Of a DNA stretch of 64,000 nt, positions 11,751 through 22,620 are shown in pieces. The notes below the pieces were generated by a model. It was not told where the DNA came from, made no database searches, and saw only the letters and a list, made by a program, of their open reading frames with translations. The position numbers and the translations under genes are program-made. Source of the DNA: Benincasa hispida (lineage: Eukaryota > Streptophyta > Magnoliopsida > Cucurbitales > Cucurbitaceae); assembly GCF_009727055.1 (NCBI RefSeq), contig NC_052360.1, positions 66,906,526 through 66,970,525 on the forward strand, written 5' to 3'. Each line of letters starts with the position of its first letter. The first letter of the stretch is position 1.

Positions 11751-13873
11751 AACTCTTATAAAAGAGTATGTCTAAGCAGAAGCGAGATTGTTACAAACTC
11801 ATTGTGATAGAATTACTGCATTTACAATCTAACAGACAAGTTATGCAATATACAACAAATTTCTGACATGCTTTGAAAACTAAATAACCAGAGACCGAAA
11901 TCGTACCAGTTGAAGAACCTTTCTTCATAGCAAAGCTTGTTCTCATCAAGGACGGCTCCTCTTGCTCTCGCTGTAATGTCCAAGTAATTGTCAACCAAAA
12001 ACTCGATCGTCTACCCACGAACAACCTCCATATGAACATGGCACGAGGATGACACCAACACTTAGAACCCTCGATATTCTTGGTATGAGAATCTAGGAGG
12101 TGTGGGCTCTGTTGGATTTGGTAGAGGGAAGGAGGAAGAGAAGATTGTATACCACGACCAAGCAAGTGGGAGAAGGCTAATGTCTATCTACGACGATGCT
12201 TGATCACAAGAAGCGGTACACGATCGTTTAGTAAATAGGCTACGATCATATAGAAGATCGTTTAGTAAACGCTCGGGCACACGATCGTCTAGGAAAAAGC
12301 TAAAATATCATTTAGCAAATCCTATGTGATTGTTTAGAAAGAAGCGCACGTGTATAAGATCGTGCAGAAATGTTGAGCCATCATGTAGGCTCTCGGTTTG
12401 CTATGCGATGGGCAGTATACAACTCGTAAGTGATATCTCTGATATCTTTGCAAAATGAAAATGATTTTCATTTTATTCTTCAGTTATGAAAATTGAAAGA
12501 AACCTCCCACTATCACATGGTTACGGAGAAAATGTTGGCATAATTATCCTATAATTGTCCAAAAATATAATCATGTTATATTCATTAACCTGTGATTTAG
12601 TATCACATCATATGCAATACATTAACCATAGTCTTTTCTCCTCTACTAGATATAAATCATATTTATATCATTTTCCTTCAAATAATGTATCTCAAACATA
12701 ATGTCAATCATATCATATATAATTAGTGAGTTCAATCATATCATATATAATCGAACTCTCTCTTGTCAATTTGAACACCTCAAACTGACCCAAAAACTGA
12801 TTCTCAAATTGAATCCATTGAGCTACCAACGGGACCTTATGGACCTATGGCTTGAAGCTCCAACGGTACGTAAATAGCTGACTAAACTCTTTAGCCACAA
12901 GATCCACCATCCGTTAACTGTCAAGCATTCCACTAAAGACCAACAACTTAACTCTTCTCACCATAGATATTTTTCTGTGTCCATTGGATATAACCAATCA
13001 ACAGTACGATAACCTCACAGATGTTCATAAGTACAGTTAGGTCAATTTACCATTTTGCCCCAGTAGTTACATCTAACTTCTTAAGTACCACTGATCCCTC
13101 TAATAAACAATACAACATAGTCCTACTATGTGTGGACACCTCTCAGGCCATGAGAAGGTGTGTGGCACCACATTATTCAAGCCCCGGAATCAGCCCTTAA
13201 GGGAGCAATCTATCTACTACTTCGGGGAAACAGTGAATCTCATCTTGTGTAGCTAAATTCTCAGCTCCCAAATTAGATAAATCTCCAAGGTGGTAGGTTT
13301 GAGTCGGCGATCTGGCCACTAGCACCCATGCAAATCAACGGACCGCCCTCAAAGGCAAGAGTTCTCAACTCACTCAGGATTGAGGTCATGTTACCTATGG
13401 TCATCCTAGTGAAGTGAAATCTCTGTTATGAACGGCGTTATATAACGAGACTATAACACTTCGTGGTCCGATCTTATACAAACTCTTTGTATAGGACGCC
13501 TCCGCTCACATGTCCCCATATGAATGATCAGGATCAGACTATCTATAGCAAATCACAACACTTGTAACTATTCTACAAAGCGGGCCGCATCCATAGTGTT
13601 ACCAGGATAAGGTTTCCCTCATATATCCATATACTACAGACCATTTTGGTTATCACTTAAGATATGATCCACTTGTATGTCTCCACATATATGCTTAAGT
13701 TACAAATGAAAACTAGGGATCTTAGTTTATTGGTTTGTGGTAAAGCAAATAAAACATCTAACATTCATAGACAATAAGTGAAGAAAATATCATATATTAT
13801 ACATCACAAGCGTTTGTTCAAAACTGTGTTTATAAACTACAGGACACGAGAGTTTAGGGCATCATCCCCAACA
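11751..13873 (-). mobile_element. LTR of a copia-like family (reference copy)
   Basis: On the minus strand it begins TGTTGGGGATGATGCCCTAA at 13873. It shares long blocks with the outer LTR and with LTRs at 37214-39060, 50887-52633 and 50212-53920, for example GGACCTTATGGACCTA and the block around CCACTGATCCCTCTAATAAA. Cores rich in ACGATCGT lie at 12210-12380. The 124-codon minus frame at 11791-12165 lies inside this LTR and has no known domain, so I do not call it a gene. Confidence 0.65.
12205..12380. repeat. ACGATCGTTTAG-type short array
   Basis: Words such as ACGATCGTTTAGTAAA, AGATCGTTTAGTAAACG and ACGATCGTCTAGG recur every 25-35 bp. The same word family forms the much longer array at 39375-40150. 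Confidence 0.7.
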
Positions 13874-14424
13874 CGATGCATATCAAATCATCAACAAATC
13901 AAGAAGTATTCCACGCATCACCTTCATAGGTAGGAGCGCACAACTCACTCGGGATTCAAGTCATGTCACCTATTGTCATCCTGGTGAAATGTAAGTCTTT
14001 ATTATTAACGGTGTTATAGAATGACTATTCATTTCATTTTTCAGTCTTAAACAAATCCTTTTATATAGAACACACCCGCTCATATGTTTCTATATGAATG
14101 ATCAAAATCAAATCATTTGTAAAGCTTTACAACAATTGTAACATCTACAAAGTCGGTCGTATTCGTAGTGTCACTAGGATAATATATCCAGTCTTATCCA
14201 TCTACTACAGATCATTTAGGTTATCACTTAAACATGATCTACCTATATGTCTCTACATACATGTTTAAGCTACAAAAGATAACCTTGGATGTTAGTTTAT
14301 TGGTTTTTGTGGGTTAACACTACTAAATATCTAATAAAATACCTTATATTTTATTAATTAAATAAATTGTTTGTACTTTACAATTACAAAGTACAGGACC
14401 CACACGATTTAGGGTATCAACCCA

Positions 14425-14589
14425 TCATAAATGAACTTTGGTAGATTTCATTTCAAATCACTAATTTTACTATCTTTCATAGTTGTAGAGTGAATAAATA
14501 TTGTTTTTTACTAATTGTTTTTGTTTTGTTTTTTATGTTCGATACCTAAAAAAAAAGTTGGGACCATCCTAACGACAAGTAATTGATCT
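14425..14589. repeat. Right part of the repeat split by the 9190-14424 insertion
   Basis: The text around AGATTTCATTTCAAATCACTAA and TTGGGACCATCCTAACG matches 57600-57725 (AATTTCATTTGAAATCATTG and TTGGGACCATCCTAACAAAA). Together with 8650-9189 it makes a repeat collinear with 57215-57750. Confidence 0.65.
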
Positions 14590-14929
14590 TACTCTATAAC
14601 TATATTGGGGTAGATAGTAATATTTTCTAAGCAAGGTATCCCCATTTTAGAAAATATAACTATCTACTTCAGTTTTTACCCTATAACTAAAAACCCACAT
14701 TTTCTACAGTATTTACTATTTACTACAGTTTTTACTATTTTACATTTATCATTTTTTTATTTTTGCTATAGTGTTTACTATTTTCTTATCGAACTAAAAT
14801 AGTTTACACTTCAAACACATACTATTATAAGCCAAACTACAATAATCTACACCCCAAACACAAACTATCATAACCTAACTATAATAACCTAAGACTATAA
14901 TAACTAACTCTTTGCCCCAAACGTCCCCT
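14590..14929. mobile_element. MITE-like repeat, copy 1 of 2
   Basis: It is a close relative of 32082-32425. Shared blocks include TACAGTATTTACTATTT, CAAACACATACTATTATAA and the end TTTGCCCCAAACGTCCCC. The right end, read inward, is GGGGACGTTTGGGGCAAAG. The left terminal repeat is not clear in this copy. It has no coding capacity. The superfamily is not certain. Confidence 0.6.
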
Positions 14930-15452
14930 TAAGGTTTTATATTCACGAGGTGTATATGAACATTATGCAATATTTGAAATTAGAGATTTTTACGCCGAAA
15001 ATCCTTTGTACATCATATATTTCATAAATGTTCTAGATTTTGAATTATTTCGTTATGACTTTTTAACTTTAATTTTCTACCAATTTAACCTTTTCACTAT
15101 TATTTCAAACTTTTCGAAATATTTAATTCTTTTTTATTAACATTTTCAAATTTTGACTTTGTTTTTTTATATATAAATTTCGATGGTTATTCATTTAATG
15201 CAGGATATTTCAAATCAATTTTTTCTTCTTTTTAGCAGATTTTGTAATTTTGTATCAATTCAACTCCTAAAATTTCATAAGTGTATAAATTTGTAGATCC
15301 TTAATTACAATTTTTTTTTAAGAATCGTTAATGCATCAATTGAAATTGTTTATTTTTGTAAAACCGACATTTGAGGAAGTATAAACATAAAATTAATGCA
15401 TGGATGATTTTTAAAGGCAATCATAATGAAAGACAAATATTGATACAATTAT

Positions 15453-15680
15453 CACTACTACAAAATCTACATTACTTGACTCTTGTAGTTTTTAATTACT
15501 TGACATTTCTTCGGAAAAAACGTCAAGTAATGTAATTTTGGACAAGAAAATGTCAAGTAAAAGGGTTAACAAAGTGGAGATTGACGAATGTTTCAGATAT
15601 TTTTACGCGAACCTTTACTTGACACGTTTTTCGTGTCAAGTAATATAAGCTCTTACTTGACATTTTTTTGTGTCAAGTAA
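15453..15680. repeat. CACTA subterminal palindromes (TTACTTGAC/GTCAAGTAA)
   Basis: Three hairpins with the same stem lie at 15496-15530, 15615-15643 and 15653-15680. Each is TTACTTGAC, a short T- or A-rich loop, then GTCAAGTAA. Single half-sites lie at 15472 and 15551. Subterminal repeats of CACTA elements bind the transposon-encoded proteins in the known systems, and I infer that role here. Confidence 0.8.
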
Positions 15681-16720
15681 AATATAAAAAAATTTCCTAA
15701 TAATATTTTTTTCGAATAAAATATCTGATTTTTCAAACCCTAGCCACTCGTGTCTTCCATCGCGCCGCTCGTCTTCTCCCTTTCATCCCCTAGCCAATCT
15801 TCCCACTCATGTCTTGGTTTTCCAATGACTGTAGTGAGAAAAGCACAGTTGAACCAAGTGTCCCAAGTAGAGTCACTGTGTTGTGGCTATTCTATGGTTG
15901 TTCTATCCCAAGTGGAGCGTCCTAAGAGTTCTATGGTTGTTCTTCACTATAGGCTTCTTCCCCTTCCTCCTTTTCGTCATCGTGCTCCACCTCGTTTGCG
16001 GCATTCGGCACAATTGCTTCCGTTACTTGCTTTTGTCCCAACATTTTCTTCTCTCTCTTGAAATCAAATGTCTAAATCTTTGTTCCACTGCTCGTCTTCC
16101 ATCCTTCTGACCTCTGATTTTCACCTCCGTCTGGTAAGCTTTATTTCATTTTGATTGCGTCTACAACTTATTTTCATGTGCCCTGTTTCAAGTTTGTCTG
16201 TTCATTTTTGTAATTATTACCGTTCTTTAATTACAAATTAGACATTATGAATCAAAGTCTTCCTTCAGAAAAACTTAAATAAAAAACAAATTGAAAAATT
16301 TTCTTATCAACAAGAATAGAAGAATTCAAACACATGCATCCAAAAAGTATCTTATTGTCTTCTCACATGTTTGGCCGTTATATTGAAAACAATGTACAAA
16401 GAAAAGTGTCCTCCAGCCATAAATTAGCACATCATTTAGAATTTGAAAGCATTTGATCCCATTTGAAATCATTGGTCTCTACTTTAGCATAATACAAAAT
16501 TGGTTGTAGTTGCTCTTTACACCATTTAATATTTAAGATTTTGAATTTAATAAACCATCTATTCATTACAATATTAGCACACATTTGAAATTTTTAAGAG
16601 TTCAAGTTCTTAATTTCTCTATAAATATCAATTCCATACAAATTTTATAAGTTGTATGAATTATTTAATTTAGAATATTGTAATATTTTTTTGTAGTTCC
16701 AATATTAGCTAATTAAAAGT
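15681..16720 (+). other. Noncoding leader of the CACTA element
   Basis: It contains AAACCCTAGCC near 15738 and frames of 75-103 codons at 15750-16110 with no known motif. Sequence then becomes AT-rich up to the transposase start. Probably 5' untranslated sequence or introns. Confidence 0.45.
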
Positions 16721-19345
16721 ATGGATAAATCATGGATGACAAAGAGTAGATTACCTAAAGAGTTTGAGTTGGGTGTGGAAAACTTCATTGTTTGAAAGAC
16801 ATATTAGCAAATTAGCAATGATATTAGAGATCATTAGCAATGATATTAGAGATCATTTATATTTTAATGGTATAGATGAAAGTTATAAGATTTGGTTTTA
16901 GCATGGTGAGAAACTTCCTAGTTCATCCTTGCATGGAAAATACCCCAAGTGTGGGTATGAAGAGAATGATGTTGGAAATCTAATAGAAATGGTTGAAATT
17001 AATCATGAACAATATTCAAAAGATCCCATATATTCGATAAGTTGCTTAACGATGCTGAGAATCCATTGTATGAAGGATGCAAAAAGTTCACCAAGTTGTC
17101 TACATTAGTGAAGTTGTATAACTTAAAAGATAGACATGGATTGAGTTATATTAATTTCTTAGAACTACTAAAAGCATTAAAGGATATCTTACTTTCTACT
17201 AATGACCTCCCTACATCAATGTATGAAGCAAAGAAAATATTAGGTGCACTAGGAGTGGAATATGAAACGAATCATGTTTGTCCTAAAGATTGTTGCTTGT
17301 ATCGAAAGGAATATGCCAATGAAATTGTGTGTCTTGAATACGGTGAGTCAATGTGGAAATACGGTAAAGACACAAATAAGAAGAAAATCCCTACCAAAAT
17401 AATATGATATTTTCCTCCTATACCACGTTTTCAACAAATGTTTAGAAGTGTTGAATGTGCTAAAAACCTGACTTGGCATGTTAATGAGAGAGAAATGGAT
17501 GATAAATTACGTCACCCTACAGACTCCCCATCTTGGAAGTTAGTTGACATCATATGGCCGGACTTTAATTCTGAACCTAGAAATATTCGTTTAGCATTAT
17601 CAGCAGATGAAATAAATCCACATAGTGATATGAGCTCTAAGTATAGTTGTTGGTCAGTTGTGATGGTCATTTTTAATCTTCCTCCATGGTTGTGTATGAA
17701 AAGAAAGTTTATGATGTTATCAATATTGATTTCAGGTCCAAAACAACCAGGGGATGACATTGGGATATACTTAGAGCTATTGATTGATGATTTAAAACTT
17801 CTGTGGGAAAGTGGTGTGCAATGTTATGATGCTTATTAAAAGGAACTATTCAACTTAAGTATAGTTCTCTTGTGGACGATCAATGATTTTCCAGCATATG
17901 GAAACCTTAATGGATGTAGTGTCAAAGGTTATAAGGTATGTCCAATTTGTGGAGATAACACAACTTCATTAAGGCTGAAACATGGAAAAAAATGGCATAC
18001 CTTGGCCATCGAAAATTTCTAGCACAAAATCATCCTTTTCGACGTCAAAAGAAATCATTTGATGGTAAGAGAGTACTTGGAAGTATTCCAGAACCTTTTT
18101 CTAGGAAGGTTGTATTTGAAAAAACTAAAGATCTTGATTTTCAAAGAGGGGAAAAAAAAAAGAACAGAAGAAATATCACAAAATGAAGTACCAAAGGTTG
18201 TTGGAATAGGATGTCTGCTTTTTTTGAACTCCCTTATTGGAAACATCTCCATGTTAGATATTGCTTAGATGTGATACATATCGAAAAAAATGTTTGTATG
18301 AATATCATAGGTATACTTCTTGATATTCCAAGAAAAACAAAAGACGGATTGAATGCTAGATGTGATTTAGCTGATTTAAAAATTCAACTAGAGCTTACAC
18401 CTATTAATGAGGATATAAAAAACTTCCTTCCCCCTGCTTGTTATACTCTTACTAGAGAAGAAAAATGTTGTGTTTTGGAGACATTATTAGAAATGAAGGT
18501 TCCTGAGGGTTACTCTTCCAATGTTAGAAATCTTATGTCAATGGAAGATTTAAAACTCAATGGTCTAAAATCTAATGATTGTCATGTGCTCTTAAAATAA
18601 TTGCTCCCCATTGCCATCAGATATGTGCTACCAAAACATGTTCGATATGCGATAACTCGTCTGTGTATTTTTTTCAATTCTATATGTAACAAAGCCCTAG
18701 ATATTATATAATTAGAGAAGTTGTAAGAAGATATTGTGATTACATTATGTTTATTAGAGAAGTATTTTCCTCCCTCATTCTTCACAATAATAGTGCATCT
18801 CACAGTACACATTGTTAAAGAAGTCAAACTTTCTGAGCGTATATATTTACGATGGATATATCCCTTTGAAACGTTCATGAAAGTGACTAAAAACTCTGTG
18901 AGGAATAGGCATCGTCTAGAAAGTTGTATTGCTGAAAGTTATATATTAGAAGTTGTTGAATTTTGTTTGGATTTTTTATGTGGAGTAGATTCTATAGGAC
19001 TTGGGTGTCAAAAGTTAAGAGATAATTCAGAAAATTTAGAAATTGGTATGCCATTGTCAAGTGGAGTTCCTTCAATACCTGAACGAGATCTCTTATACCA
19101 AGCTCATCGATATGTCTTGGAGAATACAATTGATGTACAACCATATATAGAGTAAGTTGTGACATAGATCTATTTATTTCATTAAATACATGAATTTGAA
19201 AATAATTATATTTGAACTTTTTTCTTTTTTCATCATAAGAAAATATATGATGACATTGGAATTACAACTCTCAAATAGATCAAAAAACCATAAACAGATT
19301 CAAGATGAATATAATCGAAATTTCATATCTTGGTTATGACAAAAG
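16721..19345 (+). pseudogene. TNP2-like CACTA transposase, broken
   Basis: It begins ATGGATAAATCATGG (MDKSWM, the transposase-associated N-terminal domain). The TNP2 core (PF02992 type) follows, with NPLYEGCKKFTKLS (from about 17060), PPWLCMKRKF (about 17690), ELPYWKHLHVRYCLDVIHIE (from about 18225), then MVHLTVHIVKE-type DUF4218 sequence (about 18800) and QPYIE at 19140-19151 before a plausible GTAAGT donor. A further exon includes QDEYNRNFISW. Stops and frameshifts occur throughout: a stop soon after 16721, another at 17405-17407, breaks near 17837 and 18180, and a stop after HVLLK at 18598. Such proteins cut and join transposon ends. This copy is a pseudogene. Confidence 0.88.
16809..16852 (+). 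repeat. 22-bp tandem duplication inside the transposase
   Basis: ATTAGCAATGATATTAGAG plus ATC occurs twice in direct succession. Because 22 is not a multiple of three it shifts the frame near the transposase N-terminus. Confidence 0.75.
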
Positions 19346-19429
19346 GTAGAACATTAAATATACTATTTATCATAACCTTTTGTCACTTATAGTATAATTA
19401 TGTAACCTTTTGGCTCCCATGTTGGAAAT

Positions 19430-20062
19430 GAACTTGAAATGGGAGATGTGGAGGCATTAGATAACTTGAGGTGGAGTGCCCATGGTCCCCATCCAATTGT
19501 GACTACATATATAGCTATGTTATTAATGGATGTCACTATCACACAAAGTCGTATGACAAAAATAAAAGTGTACAAAATAGTGGTGTAATTGCAAAACAAT
19601 GCAAGTATCTAGCTCAAAAGATAAAAATCATATAATTTTAGATATGTCCTTTTATGAGGTAATACAAGAGATTTGGGAACTAAATTATAATAGATTTAAG
19701 GTTGCCATTTTTAAATGTTATTGGGTTGAGAAGAGTGATGGCATCAAAATTGATGAGCTTGGTTTTGTGTTAGTTGACTTAAATAGAATAGGCTGTAAGA
19801 ATTATTCTTTCATACTAGCATCCCAGGCAAGACAAGTGTTTTATGTTGAGGATCCAAGTGATGGTCGATGGTCTATTGTTCTTACTCCACCACAAATAGA
19901 TTTTGAGGATTAATACAATGATGATGAACTTAGAGATACTGCTCTATATTGTCAAGGAATGCCTAAAGCTATGTTAGATATTGAATTTAGAATTGATTTA
20001 GATGAGAACATTTCAATATATGTACGAGTTGGTTATAAAGGCACATGGATTCCTAAAGAGTA
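19430..20062 (+). pseudogene. DUF4216 region of the CACTA transposase, broken
   Basis: Recognisable pieces are HTKSYDKNKSVQNSGVIAK (about 19530-19590, one frame) and, at 19660-19913 in another frame, EIWELNYNRFKVAIFKC, ELGFVLVDLNRIG, and QARQVFYVEDP. This matches the DUF4216 (PF13952) domain that follows TNP2 in plant CACTA elements. A stop follows at 19911-19913 and weakly similar sequence continues to 20062. The function of this domain is not established. Confidence 0.8.
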
Positions 20063-20159
20063 AATGTATGGGTGGGTTTTCACTTACTAGTTAATTTTTA
20101 TAATTTTGTTGTATCTGACACCTAACTAAACTTTATTATTTTTCAAGATAATTCTAACA

Positions 20160-21740
20160 CCATGGAGATAGCAAGTGATGAGGACTTGCAGCTTGGTTTT
20201 GATAATGTCAATGAAAATATGGAACTGAAGCAAGATGAAATACCAAACAAAAAGAAAAGGTGAACGTGAGGACCGACTGTTATGCACGAGGTAACAAAAA
20301 GTAGAAGTGCAGGGGAGAAAAGTTTGTTGAATATAATGATGATGGAGTACCGATTGGAGACAATGAGTATAAGTTAGAATCTTTCATTGGATCTACTGCA
20401 CTCCACCATATCTCGATTACCTATACATCTTGGAAGTGTGTGCCAGCTGACTTAAAGGAAAAATTGTTTAATATTGTTGAGGTATGTATATTTTCCTTTG
20501 TTGATGTATTATATTAATATTTTAGTTGAAAAGTAATAATCAAGTTTTTTAAATGTTTAGGATGCTTTCATATCTGATGGTAGACGTAAGAAGGCTATTT
20601 TCAAAATTGCAAGAGTTGCATTTCATCAATTCAAGTCTTGGTTAACAACACAATATATCTTTTAAGGATGAACCCCAACTTTTGTTACAACCACCTTCTA
20701 TGTACTCCCACATAATTGAAACACATAATTGGCAAGAGTTTTTCGAATCAAGATTATCTCCTAGTACAAGGTATTAAACTTTTCATTAAGAACATCAATA
20801 TTTGCCACTTTCTTGTCATTTTTATTTTAAACTATTAAATTTATATAGAAAGTGAGAAATCAACAACAAGCACGAAGAAAAAAGAACAAGTATAATCATC
20901 AGATGTCCAGAATAGGTTATGTGAATCTTGCTGAGGAAATGGTAAGAATATTCTTAAATTTAACTATTTTACAAATATTCTTATATTTAACAATATGTTT
21001 ATTATGCAGAAAAAATTACCTTCATCCAGCAAATGTGATTTTGGACGAGCTAATATGTGGAAAAAAGCTCGAACAAACAAAAGAGGAGAATATGACAATG
21101 GGGATGTCCAACAAGTCGCCAACCAAATAGTAAGATTACCAATGTTACATTTGCATGAAATCATTATAATATTTTATGTGTTATTGAACATATATCATTT
21201 CCATTTAGGATGAGATCATAAAGAATGGAGATCCACTTTCCAAAAAAAAAAAAAAAAAATTCATCTAATGATGTTTTGACTAAAGCCTTAGGTACTCTAG
21301 AATATAATGGACGCGTACGTGGGGCGGGTGGTTTCATTACACATTCCATTTACTTCCATACATCGAAAAGAGAAGATACAAACAAAAAAATTGTTGATAA
21401 AAATGAAGCACTTCGTAAGTGCATTAAGGAGTTAGAAGATCAAATTCAAAACACGCCAAGATCTGAGCATGGTAGTTGCTCTAAGAATAAAATCCGAAAG
21501 AAGCAAAATTCAAATGTTGGGGTCACAGTTAAACTCATGTTCTATCTTATTTAATTTATGCATTAAGGTACAACTATTAGTTATGATAATTTTTAACTTA
21601 TTTAATTTGTATTGTTATATTTATATCATAGGAGAAGAAAGTTGTTAGTGCATCAACCACACATAGGGAAGGAAAGAAGGTGAAGGAAATGGAAGCTATT
21701 AGTGTACAACCGATCTTGAAAGTAAATTGTATTATGAGGT
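20160..21740 (+). pseudogene. TNP1-like (PF03004 type) CACTA accessory gene, broken
   Basis: Coding pieces separated by intron-like AT-rich gaps include GPTVMHEVTKSRSAGEK (about 20272), DNEYKLESFIGSTA (about 20360), SWKCVPADLKEKLFNIVE (to about 20480), KKAIFKIARVAFHQFKSW (20590-20643), RANMWKKARTNKRGEYDNGD (about 21047), and GRVRGAGGFITHS with the coiled-coil-like ALRKCIKELEDQI (21225-21554). The order matches the second gene of plant CACTA elements, whose product binds subterminal repeats. Frameshifts occur between GEK and the following block and near the 17-A run at 21243-21259. Confidence 0.75.
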
Positions 21741-21760
21741 AAATTTATTATTAGTTATAT

Positions 21761-22620
21761 TGGGTTAATGACCCTTCACAAGTCCCAAATACTGAAGATC
21801 AACATTGGAAAGATGAAGAAATGGCTCAGAATGATTATGCCAAATCCTCGATACTCGGAACTCGATGCTCGACTGCTTGCTACTCGATCCTTAATCAGAA
21901 TTCCTTTCTTTGTCTGGCTAGTCACTGTTAAACCCTCGATGCAACTCGATGATAACATAACTAATACTCGATCTTACTCGATGGTTCTTGAACAATACTC
22001 GGTGCAACTCGAAAGTGAAAACGATGTACTCAGAGCTACTCGATAGCGATGAATCGATGCATGATTGACTCGATAACCTGATTACTCGATGTGAATTGAA
22101 ATGTAAATGATTGGTACACAATTTCTAGTAAAGAATTACTCGATTGAACAAGAAAGATAGGGAAGAAAGAAAGAGATACAATGTTTATGTGGTTCGACAA
22201 GAATGCCTACGTGTATGGGAAGATCTTAATTCTTTTTACTTAATGAAGATTGCTTATAGATTTGTTGTTTGCAGGAAACTAAGAAAATGATGATAATTCT
22301 GTAATTCAAATTTGAAATCAGTGCTATTTATAAGGATATATCAACTGACCGTTACAAATGTTAGTTATAAACAAACTGAAATCTGAGGTATTTGAGTCAA
22401 AGCTTCTTCAAATTCTCCACCTTGACTCCACTGCCTTGCAATCTTCATGATCTTCCTGATTCTAACCGGTTTGTCTACCATGTGTCTGGAAGCTCAAAAC
22501 CAATCTATTCTAAACATTTAAACAATTTAAGCTTTGAAACAAGTTTTGTTAACATATCAGCTGTATTGTCAGAAGTATGGACTTTTAAAAAAATTTATGA
22601 CGACATAAATTGCTAATATT
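21761..22620 (-). mobile_element. Copia fragment: RNase H end plus LTR sequence
   Basis: On the minus strand from about 22580 the sequence reads SDNTADMLTK and KLKLFKCLE, the C-terminal end of a copia RNase H domain. A polypurine-type AAGGTGGAGAA follows near 22420, then LTR-like sequence running to about 21770. The LTR part is full of repeated CTCGAT/ATCGAG words (21850-22100). The rest of pol is absent. It abuts the end of the CACTA coding region and probably inserted there. No target duplication was resolved. Confidence 0.65.

Larger units (their letters stand above)
10671..13920 (-). mobile_element. Nested 3.25-kb TG...CA insertion with CCTTC target duplication
   Basis: It starts TGATAGCTTG at 10671 and ends CACGCATCA at 13920, with CCTTC on both sides (10666-10670 and 13921-13925). 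Joining the flanks gives GATTGCCTTCATAGGTAGGAG, which aligns without gaps to the uninterrupted paralogous block at 13341-13361. The insertion is therefore certain. Its inner content is LTR-like (minus strand, from 13873) plus a further insertion at 10719-11742. No gag or pol domain is present. Confidence 0.85.
9190..14424 (-). mobile_element. LTR-type insertion (outer), minus strand, carrying nested insertions
   Basis: On the minus strand it begins near 14424 with TGGGTTGATACCCTAAATC, closely resembling the start of the inner LTR at 13873 (TGTTGGGGATGATGCCCTAA). It continues through shared LTR blocks at 13926-14424 and 10140-10670, and ends near 9212 (TGCGGAAACG on plus). No gag or pol is present. 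The boundary is supported by comparison with 57510-57750, where the flanking repeat is uninterrupted. No clean target duplication is visible at the ends, so the exact limits are uncertain. I read it as a solo LTR or a deleted element of a copia-like family. Confidence 0.6.
15453..21760 (+). mobile_element. CACTA (En/Spm) transposon, left end and transposase region
   Basis: The left terminus CACTACTACAAAA at 15453 is typical of CACTA elements. It is followed by subterminal inverted repeats and then by decayed genes for a TNP2-like transposase and a TNP1-like accessory protein, in the order usual for plant CACTA elements. The coding region ends around 21740, where a minus-strand copia fragment begins. 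A matching right terminus with TTACTTGAC repeats was not found, so the element is incomplete or its right end lies beyond later insertions. It cannot be autonomous, because both genes are broken. Confidence 0.85.

Noticed and set aside
11791..12165. 124-codon minus-strand frame
   Set aside because: It lies inside an LTR shared with other copies in the window, has no domain and no matching gene structure.
15750..16110. Two overlapping plus-strand frames of 103 and 75 codons
   Set aside because: They lie in the leader of the CACTA element, before the transposase start, and have no recognisable motif.
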